A stretch of DNA of 64,000 bases from contig DLGD01000033.1 in the NCBI GenBank assembly GCA_002482505.1, positions 62,001 to 126,000 of the forward strand. Reading direction: 5' to 3'. Below the pieces are notes generated by a model that was not told the DNA's origin, searched no databases, and saw only the letters and a list, made by a program, of their open reading frames with translations. Positions 16,064 to 23,536 of the stretch are shown piece after piece. The translations under genes and the position numbers were made by a program. Positions within the stretch are counted from its first letter, which is position 1. Every line of letters starts with the position of its first letter. This DNA is from Christensenella sp. UBA7703. GTDB lineage: Bacteria; Bacillota; Clostridia; Christensenellales; CAG-138.

Positions 16064-16723
16064 ATGAAAGTGATTATCATCGGCGGCGGACAGACAGGCG
16101 CATATATTGCGGGAATCCTGCTTGCCAACAAGTGTGAAGTGACGGTCATTGAAAACCGAGAAAACATCTATCAGAAGCTAAAGCGGGATATTCCGGAGAA
16201 GAATATCATCTTCGGCAACGGCACCGACCCGAACGTACTGGAACAGGCTGGAATCGCCAAAGCAGACGTGCTTGCCGCGGTCACCGGAGCGGACGAAACA
16301 AACCTTGTCGCCGCGACCATCGCGCGATTTGAGTTCGATGTTCCGCGTGTGATTGCGCGTGTCAACAATCCCAAGAATGCTTGGCTCTTCAACGCGGGCA
16401 TGGGGGTTGATGTCGCAATCAATCAGGCCGATCTTCTTGCGCACCTCGTGGTGGAGGAGATGAATCAGGTTGCGATGTTGACCTTGATGAAGATCAGCCG
16501 CGGAACCTACTCCATCGTACAATATACGGTTAGCGACGCGGCGCAGGCGGCGGGGAAAGCCGTGCGCGAGCTGACACTGCCGGAACAAGCGGTTATCATC
16601 GCATTGTATGAAGGAGAAAAGACGTTGATTCCGCATGGCGATACCGTGATTGGAAAAGGTGATATCGTTCTTGCGTTTGCGGATGAAGCCGCGCAGCAGC
16701 AGTTGAATCTACTCTTCAAGTAA
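16064..16723 (+). CDS. TrkA/RCK-family NAD-binding protein (second copy)
   Basis: 219 residues with the same RCK_N plus RCK_C architecture: MKVIIIGGGQTGAYIA at the start, then DPNVLEQAGIAKADVLAAVTGADETN, and a C-terminal domain ending VIGKGDIVLAF. It resembles its upstream neighbour but is clearly diverged, so the pair may form a hetero-oligomeric ring. The gap to the first copy is 18 bases. A terminator shared with the convergent hydrogenase operon follows. Confidence 0.88.
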   Translation: MKVIIIGGGQTGAYIAGILLANKCEVTVIENRENIYQKLKRDIPEKNIIFGNGTDPNVLEQAGIAKADVLAAVTGADETNLVAATIARFEFDVPRVIARVNNPKNAWLFNAGMGVDVAINQADLLAHLVVEEMNQVAMLTLMKISRGTYSIVQYTVSDAAQAAGKAVRELTLPEQAVIIALYEGEKTLIPHGDTVIGKGDIVLAFADEAAQQQLNLLFK

Positions 16724-16740
16724 GAACAGTGCACAGAAAC

Positions 16741-16769
16741 AAACCCCGGACCGTTTGGTTCGGGGTTTT
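16741..16769. terminator. Bidirectional terminator between the trkA pair and the hydrogenase operon
   Basis: 12-bp stem with one G-T pair, AAACCCCGGACC (16741-16752) with GGTTCGGGGTTT (16757-16768), 4-base loop and T tracts on both sides. It serves convergent transcripts. Confidence 0.8.
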
Positions 16770-16790
16770 GTGTTTGTTGAAGGGGGTTGA

Positions 16791-17294
16791 TCACTCGGAC
16801 AGCGCTTGAACGAGTAAATCCGCCAGTAACTCCGCGCCTTCCTTAACGCGCGCGGACATTCCAATTCCTTGTTCCGTCGTTGCGGGCTGAATGCCGACAA
16901 GGCATGTTTGGCAGCCGCAGGCGAGTTTGAGATAGCTCAGCAACATCGGCAGCGGCAGCATATGCGTAGAAAACGAAAGCCCGGCTGCGCGCTCCTCCGG
17001 CAAAAGCTGGATGGAACCCGCAGGAAGTTCTAAAAATGCTGCGTCGATGACGACAAGCAGGTCCGGGGAAAAATCCCGAATCAAGCCCGAGAAGTTTTCC
17101 GGCGCAGGCCCGCCTGAAACGAGCAGTACATACTCTCCTGACCCACCAACGGGTATGTTTAGGCGATCCGAGAGCTGCTCAATCAGATAAAGCCCTGCTT
17201 CGTCATCGTGGCAAAGCTCACTGCCGACGCCTAGAAAACAAACCCGCTTATGCGCCTTGAACGCGGCGGAAAAATACGAAAGCAACTCGCTCAC
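16791..17294 (-). CDS. hycI: HycI-type [NiFe] hydrogenase maturation endopeptidase
   Basis: 167 residues with the M52 family layout: VCFLGVGSELCHDDEAGLYL at residues 18-37 (metal-binding acidic residue in the SELCHDD segment), then LLVVIDAAFLELPAGS, and a His in the TH position near residue 114. The enzyme removes the C-terminal tail of the large subunit once nickel is inserted. It overlaps the preceding ferredoxin gene by 4 bases and is last in the hydrogenase operon. Its presence agrees with the large subunit retaining a 41-residue tail after the last Cys motif. Confidence 0.87.
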   Translation of the reverse strand: MSELLSYFSAAFKAHKRVCFLGVGSELCHDDEAGLYLIEQLSDRLNIPVGGSGEYVLLVSGGPAPENFSGLIRDFSPDLLVVIDAAFLELPAGSIQLLPEERAAGLSFSTHMLPLPMLLSYLKLACGCQTCLVGIQPATTEQGIGMSARVKEGAELLADLLVQALSE

Positions 17295-17659
17295 AGCTCG
17301 ATTTCCAAGCTTTCGCGGTCAAAACTAGCGAGCAGCACTTCGCTGGAGAAACTCAGGCATTTTTTCGGGCAGCTATCTACACATTGGCAGCAAAACACGC
17401 AGCGACCGAGGTTGAGATAGGCATGCATCTGTTTTTCTTCTTTCGTGCCGGCGTTCTTGATCGTAATCGCGCCCGTCGGACAGTCCCGCATGCACATCAC
17501 GCAGTTGATGCACGTGCTTGGGTCATAGAGCAGCCTTCCGCGATAGCCCTTCTGGATGCCGTCTTCGCCAAACTGATGCACTTGAGTAGCGGGTTTGCGA
17601 AAGAGGTTTTTGATTGCGAGTCCGGCAAGCCCGCCGGGACGTTCCTGTTTTTTCTTCAT
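17291..17659 (-). CDS. NuoI/EchF-like 2[4Fe-4S] ferredoxin subunit of the hydrogenase
   Basis: 122 residues with two cluster motifs, CINCVMCMRDCP near residue 50 and CVFCCQCVDSCP near residue 87. The basic N-terminus and the NuoI-like spacing fit a peripheral-arm subunit carrying the N6a/N6b-type clusters that receive electrons from ferredoxin and pass them to the small subunit. No NuoE, NuoF or NuoG gene occurs in the operon, so NADH is unlikely to be the direct donor. Confidence 0.9.
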   Translation of the reverse strand: MKKKQERPGGLAGLAIKNLFRKPATQVHQFGEDGIQKGYRGRLLYDPSTCINCVMCMRDCPTGAITIKNAGTKEEKQMHAYLNLGRCVFCCQCVDSCPKKCLSFSSEVLLASFDRESLEIEL

Positions 17660-17699
17660 AGAAGGCTCTGCCTTTCTTTGGTACTAACCTGTGTTTGCT

Positions 17700-18638
17700 T
17701 CATAGCCCAAGTCCGCCACGCAGGAATAGATTTAGTATCAGCTGCGCCATTGCGATGGGGGTCAGGATCGACCAAAAGAAGCGCAGTGTCTGGTCGATAC
17801 GGATGCGCGCCATCGTTGCGCGAAGGAGCACCATCATCAGCACAATCACGAGCGTTTTGACGAGATAAAGCGCAAAATCAACCCATGCGATCCCTGTGAA
17901 AAACGGAAGGAACAGTGCCGCGAGAACAGACGCAACCGCCGCAAGTTCCGCAATCGCCGTTGCACGGAAAAAAGCGAGATAACGGCCGCTGTATTCCACG
18001 AGCGCGCCGCCGACGATCTCTGTCTCCGCTTCCGGCGCGTCAAACGGCGTGCGCTCCAGCTTGCTTTGAGAGGTCAGGAGCGAAACGAAGAACGCGGGCA
18101 GATTGATCAGCGCATAGAGCGGATGCGCATGATAAAACGCGGCGATGCCGGAGATAGACCAAGTGCCGGCGAGAATGGCCGGCGAGAGAAACGCCATAAA
18201 CAGCGGTACCTCGTAGGCAAACATCTGCGTCAGCGTGCGAAACGCACCGATGGTGGAATAGACCTCGTGGCTGTTATAGCCCGCGAGGAAGTGGCAAAGC
18301 GTCGGGATGGTTAAAAGATACAGCACCGCGACAAGATCGCCGGAATAGGCGGTGATCGCCGTTTCACCCCACACGGGCGTGCAAAGGAAAGCTGCGCAGA
18401 CAGCAGCAAGGGAGACGGTCGGCAACGCGGAGAAGACAAACTTTTGCGCATTGCTCGGCACGATAACCTTCTTGCCGACGAGTTTGAGCATATCCGCCAT
18501 CGGCTGATACCACGGCGGGCCCTTCCGGTTTTGCATCCGCGCATAGACCTTTCGATCGACAAACTCCAGCACAAGCGAATACACGCTCAAAAATAGCAGC
18601 CCGGGGAAGACGAGCACCTTTAAAATTGAAAGCAGCAT
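17700..18638 (-). CDS. NuoH/HycD-like membrane subunit of the hydrogenase
   Basis: 312 residues, about eight helices. It shows the NuoH signature: RKGPPWYQPMADMLKL near the N-terminus and ERTPFDAPEAETEIVGG near residue 195, the acidic loop that links the redox module to the ion path. In group 4 hydrogenases and complex I this subunit docks the peripheral arm. It lies between the large-subunit gene and the ferredoxin gene, with gaps of 18 and 40 bases. Confidence 0.93.
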   Translation of the reverse strand: MLLSILKVLVFPGLLFLSVYSLVLEFVDRKVYARMQNRKGPPWYQPMADMLKLVGKKVIVPSNAQKFVFSALPTVSLAAVCAAFLCTPVWGETAITAYSGDLVAVLYLLTIPTLCHFLAGYNSHEVYSTIGAFRTLTQMFAYEVPLFMAFLSPAILAGTWSISGIAAFYHAHPLYALINLPAFFVSLLTSQSKLERTPFDAPEAETEIVGGALVEYSGRYLAFFRATAIAELAAVASVLAALFLPFFTGIAWVDFALYLVKTLVIVLMMVLLRATMARIRIDQTLRFFWSILTPIAMAQLILNLFLRGGLGL

Positions 18639-18656
18639 GCGTTGTTTCCCCTCTTC

Positions 18657-19877
18657 TTAAAACTCGCGCATCTTGATCGTACTCGGATCAATCCCGCGTG
18701 ATTTGTATTGCTCGATGCTATGCAAGCGAATCGATTCCCAGTCGGTCAGTTGGTTGATTCCGCCGCCAACGAGATGAATCGCACGATCGGTGCAGGAATA
18801 GCACGGGTCGATGGCGGCAATGATGATCGGCACATCCGCAAGCTGGAATCCCTCCAGCATGTGGCTCATGCCGTGCCAGTTTGCTTCCGTTGGGGCGCGG
18901 ACACGTACGCGATCCGGCATATCTGCCCCCGTGGAGCGAATATAGTGAACGTTTTCTCCGCGCGGGGCTTCCACACGGCTGAGCACTTCTCCGACGGGCA
19001 ACTTGCGCGGCGCGCGCACAGAGATCGGGCCATCGGGAATCTCCCGCACAAAGAGGCGGATGAGCCGGATTGCCTCCAGCATCTCTTTCACACGAACCAG
19101 AGTACGCCCGTAGACATCACAGTGATCGTCGACAATCGGCGTGACGGCAATCTCTTGATAGACGCCATACGGCTCGACGATGCGGGTATCGGCCATGATA
19201 CCCGCGGCGCGCGCAACCGGGCCAACCGCGCTGAATTTCCGCACGTCATCCGGCGTTAGAACGCCGATGCCCTTGAGGCGCGCAATCAGCGTTGTCTCCG
19301 TCAAGGCAAGGGCTGCATAATACTTCAGTTTCTCTTCCAACTGATCACAAACGCGGAGGATATCGGCCATGAGTTCCGACTCCAAATCGCGCCGGACACC
19401 GCCGTAGGTGTTTACGCCGTAATTCACGCGATTGCCGCCGATGCGGGCAAGAAGATCCAGCACCAGCTCGCGATCCCGCCAGGTATACATAAACAGCGTG
19501 TCAAAGCCGATTTCATGCGCCGCAACGCCGAGCCAGAGCAAATGGCTGTGAAGCCGTTCCAGTTCACCGACGATGCCGCGGATATAGTGCGCCCTGCGCG
19601 GCACTTCCAGACCGGCGAGCTCTTCAAACGCCTGACAAAAGCACGAGGTATGCGCATGAGAACAGATGCCGCAGACGCGCTCAATGATGTAGAGCGCCTG
19701 CATATAGTTGCGGCTTTCGCAGGCTTTTTCAATCCCGCGGTGGTTGTAGCCGATCTCGATGACCGCGCGCTCCACCTTCTCGCCGTCCAGTGTGATTTTA
19801 AAGCTGCCCGGCTCTTTGAGGGAGGGATGCTGCGGGCCGATCGGTACGACGACTTTATGATCGTTTCGCTCGCTCAT
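18657..19877 (-). CDS. Group 4 [NiFe] hydrogenase large subunit (NuoD/HycE-like)
   Basis: 406 residues. Both nickel-binding pairs are intact: ERVCGICSHAH (Cys69, Cys72) and DPCYSCTDR (Cys359, Cys362). This marks a hydrogenase rather than complex I NuoD, which lacks them. After Arg365 a 41-residue tail remains, the part HycI-type proteases remove; the protease gene is four genes downstream (counting the membrane and ferredoxin subunits between). Length and GPQHP start resemble NuoD/EchE rather than the NuoC-fused HycE. The start overlaps the NuoC-like stop by 4 bases. Confidence 0.95.
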   Translation of the reverse strand: MSERNDHKVVVPIGPQHPSLKEPGSFKITLDGEKVERAVIEIGYNHRGIEKACESRNYMQALYIIERVCGICSHAHTSCFCQAFEELAGLEVPRRAHYIRGIVGELERLHSHLLWLGVAAHEIGFDTLFMYTWRDRELVLDLLARIGGNRVNYGVNTYGGVRRDLESELMADILRVCDQLEEKLKYYAALALTETTLIARLKGIGVLTPDDVRKFSAVGPVARAAGIMADTRIVEPYGVYQEIAVTPIVDDHCDVYGRTLVRVKEMLEAIRLIRLFVREIPDGPISVRAPRKLPVGEVLSRVEAPRGENVHYIRSTGADMPDRVRVRAPTEANWHGMSHMLEGFQLADVPIIIAAIDPCYSCTDRAIHLVGGGINQLTDWESIRLHSIEQYKSRGIDPSTIKMREF

Positions 19878-20368
19878 TTCGCGTCATCCTCCTTTGGCGG
19901 TTCATACGTTGTAGTTTGCTTGTTGAAAAATGCGGGGTTCCATTCTTTCCGCAGAGGATACTCGCCTTCGGGCCAGCAGTCCGGCAATGGATAGCGGGGG
20001 CCTTCCGGCAAACCCGAAACCTGCACACCAAAGAGGTCTACCATCTCGCGCTCATGGAGCACCAGCGAGGGATATAACTCGCCCATGGAGCGCACATGCG
20101 CCGCGTTTTTCGGCACGCGCTCGCGCAACACGAGCAGAACGTTTTCATCGTTGGAAAGGATATAGGACATCCCGATCTCTTCGCCTTCGTCCGTGCCGAC
20201 GATGTGCTTACCTTTGTGGTATCCGAGCGTGCCGTTGGCAAAGCGCAACGCTTCTTCAAACTGCTTCGGCTCGGTGAACGAAGTAAATACGCGCAGCGGG
20301 CGCGGGGAAACCGCTGCAAGCGCGGGGAAATGTGTGTTCAGAGCGAGGATTGTTTCTTCCACGTTCAT
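19874..20368 (-). CDS. NuoC-like subunit of the hydrogenase
   Basis: 164 residues. It carries the 30-kDa-subunit motif HEREMVDLFGVQVSGLP followed by RYPLPDCWPEGEYPLRKEW near residues 105-145, the part that packs against the large subunit. It is a separate gene, not fused to the large subunit as in E. coli HycE. It overlaps its upstream and downstream neighbours by 4 bases each. Confidence 0.93.
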   Translation of the reverse strand: MNVEETILALNTHFPALAAVSPRPLRVFTSFTEPKQFEEALRFANGTLGYHKGKHIVGTDEGEEIGMSYILSNDENVLLVLRERVPKNAAHVRSMGELYPSLVLHEREMVDLFGVQVSGLPEGPRYPLPDCWPEGEYPLRKEWNPAFFNKQTTTYEPPKEDDAK

Positions 20369-20811
20369 TTGCCTGCCTCCTTTGCATCGAGCGTGGCGAG
20401 AAGTTTGCCAACCGCATCGATAATCGCTTCCGGCCGAACCGCACAGCCGGGGATGTATGCGTCCACGGGGATGACGGTGTCGATGCCGCCCGTGACGCAG
20501 TAGCAGCTGTCGAATATACCGCCGGTGCAGGCGCAGGTTCCCACCGCGACTACGAACTTCGGCGTAGACATCTGGTCATAGATCTGCTTGAGACGATCCC
20601 GCGTTTGGAGCGTGACCGCGCCGGTGCAGACGAGCACGTCCGCATGGCGCGGGCTGCCCTGCTGCAGGATACCGAGGCGTTCCAGGTCGTATTGCGGGGT
20701 GAGCGCATCTACAACCTCAATGTCGCAGCCGTTGCAAGCGCCCGCGTTAAAATGGATGATCCACGGGGATTTTTTCTCTCCCCATGCAATTGCTTTGTCG
20801 AGTAAACCCAT
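20365..20811 (-). CDS. Hydrogenase small subunit (NuoB/EchC-like)
   Basis: 148 residues from ATG 20811, chosen because GAGG lies 10 bases upstream and the protein then begins like its family. Cluster ligands are visible: GACNGCD (residues ~24-27), VGTCACTGG near residue 90 and IPGCAVRP near residue 125, together holding the proximal [4Fe-4S] (N2-like) cluster next to the NiFe site. It is a short small subunit of group 4 type without a signal peptide, so cytoplasmic-facing. Confidence 0.93.
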   Translation of the reverse strand: MGLLDKAIAWGEKKSPWIIHFNAGACNGCDIEVVDALTPQYDLERLGILQQGSPRHADVLVCTGAVTLQTRDRLKQIYDQMSTPKFVVAVGTCACTGGIFDSCYCVTGGIDTVIPVDAYIPGCAVRPEAIIDAVGKLLATLDAKEAGK

Positions 20812-20852
20812 CGTACTATCTATCCTCAATTGCTTGTCATAGTTGGAAAGCT

Positions 20853-21185
20853 CTATTTTCGAAACAGAATCAGCATCGCCAGTGCCCCGACTGCAATATA
20901 GGCAACCGGAAGAAGCGTGTGCCCCTTTGGCGCGGTTGCAACGATCATCACGAGCACATGCATGACCGTAAAGAAGAATGCAAGGTAGAACATCCGCCGA
21001 AAATTCGGGTTGACATACTGGCTCACCGCGTCCTTGGTCTGCCCGCATGCGTAAGGATCAAAGGCGTGCTTGCCGGAGGGGGTTTTGTCCGCCTTGCGCT
21101 TGAGATAGACCGAAAGCAGCGCAAGCAGCAGCAGGAACACAAGAAAGATGACGGGGGTCGTGATGAGAATATTCTGTATGGTCAT
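20853..21185 (-). CDS. NuoA-like membrane subunit
   Basis: 110 residues, three helices (near residues 5-28, 65-85, 88-107). The loop after helix 1 has FDPYACG, matching the conserved YECG loop of complex I NuoA but with Ala for Glu; the Cys is kept. NuoA-type subunits are absent from Ech and Hyc complexes, so this marks an unusually complex-I-like hydrogenase. GGAGGG precedes the start. Confidence 0.8.
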   Translation of the reverse strand: MTIQNILITTPVIFLVFLLLLALLSVYLKRKADKTPSGKHAFDPYACGQTKDAVSQYVNPNFRRMFYLAFFFTVMHVLVMIVATAPKGHTLLPVAYIAVGALAMLILFRK

Positions 21186-21198
21186 GTGGCCCTCCCTC

Positions 21199-21504
21199 TT
21201 ATCCTTTCAGGTTCCGCAGGTTGCGGATATCCATTGTGCCGTGTTTATGAAAGATGCTGATGGCGATGCCGGCGAGTACGGTTGCAACCACAACTTCGAT
21301 CACGATCACGCTCACAACAAACGATTCCGCAACGGGCATATTGCCGTTGAGCCAGCCGCCGAGCGTGATGAACATGGAGACCGCTTTGATGGCGAGCTCC
21401 AGCGCGATGATAATCTTGAGCATATTACGTGTGCGTATGAGCTCAAAACAGCCGGTGAGGATGAGAACAACCCCCGCGATCAGCATGATGGTGGATACGT
21501 TCAT
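21199..21504 (-). CDS. NuoK-like membrane subunit
   Basis: 101 residues and three helices. The two intramembrane glutamates that matter for proton transfer in NuoK are present: Glu36 (in IALELAIKAV) and Glu70 (in VIVIEVVVATVLAG). This argues that the complex is ion-translocating. It overlaps the NuoJ-like gene by 4 bases, with AAGGAG inside the upstream gene. Confidence 0.9.
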   Translation of the reverse strand: MNVSTIMLIAGVVLILTGCFELIRTRNMLKIIIALELAIKAVSMFITLGGWLNGNMPVAESFVVSVIVIEVVVATVLAGIAISIFHKHGTMDIRNLRNLKG

Positions 21505-21983
21505 TGTTTCTCACTCTCCTTAAAGAATACTACGATGGCGGAAGCGCCCGCGATGATGGCGACCATCTGTCCGAAGATATCCGCCTGACGCGTCTCCCAA
21601 AAGACGTTATCAAAGCTCGCCGCACTGCCAACAGTACTATGGGTGCCCAGCGAAAAGCCCGTCAGCAGGGAGACGATCACAAGGATTGCACCGATGGCGA
21701 TCAGAATGATCGGCAGCAAGTGCGCGCGTTTTTCCGGCGCGCTGGCTTGTTTATCGCCATTGCTCAAGCTCACCGCGCTGATAAAGATCACCGTGACGAG
21801 GCCAGAACAAACCGAGACTTCAAAGATTGCCGCCGTATGCGCGCCAAGCACGTACATCAGCACGCCACAGGCCGCGCTGACCGCGGCAAGCGAGATTGCC
21901 GCATTGATCAGATGCCGGCTGAGCACGGAAAGAAACCCGAACACCAGCATCGCCCCTAAACAAACATAGATTGCAATGTTCAT
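21501..21983 (-). CDS. NuoJ-like membrane subunit
   Basis: 160 residues from ATG 21983 (AAAGGAG upstream); a longer reading into the preceding gene is rejected on this basis. Five helices; the third has the NuoJ pattern AAIFEVSVCSGLVTVIFISAVSL (split here as AAIFEVSVCSG and LVTVIFISAVSL). In complex I this helix changes conformation to open the water path. The middle hydrophilic loop (DKQASAPEKRAH) is short. Confidence 0.85.
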   Translation of the reverse strand: MNIAIYVCLGAMLVFGFLSVLSRHLINAAISLAAVSAACGVLMYVLGAHTAAIFEVSVCSGLVTVIFISAVSLSNGDKQASAPEKRAHLLPIILIAIGAILVIVSLLTGFSLGTHSTVGSAASFDNVFWETRQADIFGQMVAIIAGASAIVVFFKESEKQ

Positions 21984-21994
21984 ATGCGCTCCTT

Positions 21995-23455
21995 TCAGAC
22001 TAGGCCAGCGTGTTGCAGATAGAGCAGCACCAGCGGGAACAAGAGACCAATTGCGATTGTCGCAATGCTCAGCAGCAGTTCTGAAACCTGAATGCCGCCT
22101 GTGATCTCCACAACGCTGTTCCAGCGCGGGTTGAGTTTGCCGAAGAAGGCTTTTTTCTGCAACCGCAGGAAATATGCGCCGGAGAGAATGCTCAAAAGCA
22201 GCGCCGCCGCGGCAACGCCGCGAAGTCCCGCACTCCAGAGCGCGATAAGCACCAGGAGCTTGCTCCAAAATCCGGCAAGCGGAGGAACACCCGCAATGGA
22301 AAGCAGCGCCGCTACGGATGAAAACGCCGTAACGGGCATCTTTGCCTGCAGGCCTCCCATCTCGTTTACATTCAGCGTGCCGAGGCGCTTCTCCAGCGCG
22401 GCGGCATTGGTAAACAGCGCTGTCTTTGCCAGCGCGTGCGTCAGCAAATAGAGCAGCCCGGCAATGATGCCAAGACGTGTATCCGCCGCAAAACCGAGCA
22501 GGATATAGCCCATCTGGCTGACAGAGGAATAGGCAGCGATACGCTTGAAGCTCTGCTGCTGAAGGGCGAGCAACGCGCCAGTAATGATCGTGAGAAGCCC
22601 CAGAACGAGGAGCGTACCCCTGAGTGCCATGTTGCCGGGGAAAAGGCGCACGAGCACGAGCATACTGTAGACACCCGCGATCTTGGTCACAATGCCGGAG
22701 AGCATGATGGAGACCGCGCTATCCGCGCTTTCGTAAGCATCCGGCAGCCAGCTGTGGAACGGCACAACGCCGCTCTTGATCGCATAGCCGGAGACAAGCA
22801 GCACAAGGGCGACCCAGCTCAGCAGCGTCTTCGCGTCCACAACGCCCTCAAACAACGCCGGGCGAAGCAGATCAAATGACAAACTGCCCGCCTTGATGAA
22901 GAGAAGCGAAAGCCCGGTCAGGATAAAGATTGTGGCCAGCATGGAAAGCACCATGTACTTAAACGCGCCTTCCAGATCCCGCGTGCTCTTATACATCCCG
23001 ATCATCACAAAGCTCGCGATGCCGGTCACTTCCATAAAGACATAGAGCGAAAACAGGTCTCGCACGATGAGCATGCCGTTCATGCCGAGCAGCATGACCA
23101 TCAGGAGGTTGGTAAACGAGCTTCTGTGATCATCGATCGTTGTAAACGCGGTCAGGTTTGCAATCAAGCTCACCAAACCAACGCAGGCGAGCAGGAACAG
23201 CGTCACCAAATCGACGCGAAAATACCCAAGCCCCTTTGCCGCATCCCAAGCGAGCGCAAAACGGAACGAGCTTTCACCGCTGGCCGATAAGAGAACAAAG
23301 CCAATGATCGCGGCAAGCAACTGCGCGGTTGCAACGCCCGCGCTCATGCCGATGGTCGTATGCCGCATGGTTTCACGCGGGACGAGGTTGTTGACCACGA
23401 GCGCGAGAAGCGGCAGCGCAAGGAAGAGCTGTGTGATGACGGCGAGTGCGCTCAT
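21995..23455 (-). CDS. Antiporter-like subunit (NuoN/MrpD/HyfF-type)
   Basis: 486 residues, about 14 helices. The family's key ion-path residues are visible: Glu in LYVFMEVTGIASF, Lys in GYAIKSGVVPFHSWLPDA and Lys in GIVTKIAGVY. It is the third of three antiporter-like subunits in the operon. The 81-base gap to the upstream gene carries no obvious promoter. Confidence 0.92.
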   Translation of the reverse strand: MSALAVITQLFLALPLLALVVNNLVPRETMRHTTIGMSAGVATAQLLAAIIGFVLLSASGESSFRFALAWDAAKGLGYFRVDLVTLFLLACVGLVSLIANLTAFTTIDDHRSSFTNLLMVMLLGMNGMLIVRDLFSLYVFMEVTGIASFVMIGMYKSTRDLEGAFKYMVLSMLATIFILTGLSLLFIKAGSLSFDLLRPALFEGVVDAKTLLSWVALVLLVSGYAIKSGVVPFHSWLPDAYESADSAVSIMLSGIVTKIAGVYSMLVLVRLFPGNMALRGTLLVLGLLTIITGALLALQQQSFKRIAAYSSVSQMGYILLGFAADTRLGIIAGLLYLLTHALAKTALFTNAAALEKRLGTLNVNEMGGLQAKMPVTAFSSVAALLSIAGVPPLAGFWSKLLVLIALWSAGLRGVAAAALLLSILSGAYFLRLQKKAFFGKLNPRWNSVVEITGGIQVSELLLSIATIAIGLLFPLVLLYLQHAGLV

Positions 23456-23536
23456 GCAATCACCGCCGTTCGCTTTGCCGATTGGACGGCAAACAGAAAT
23501 GTTGGATCGAACGATTTCATAGGATTACCGCCTTTC

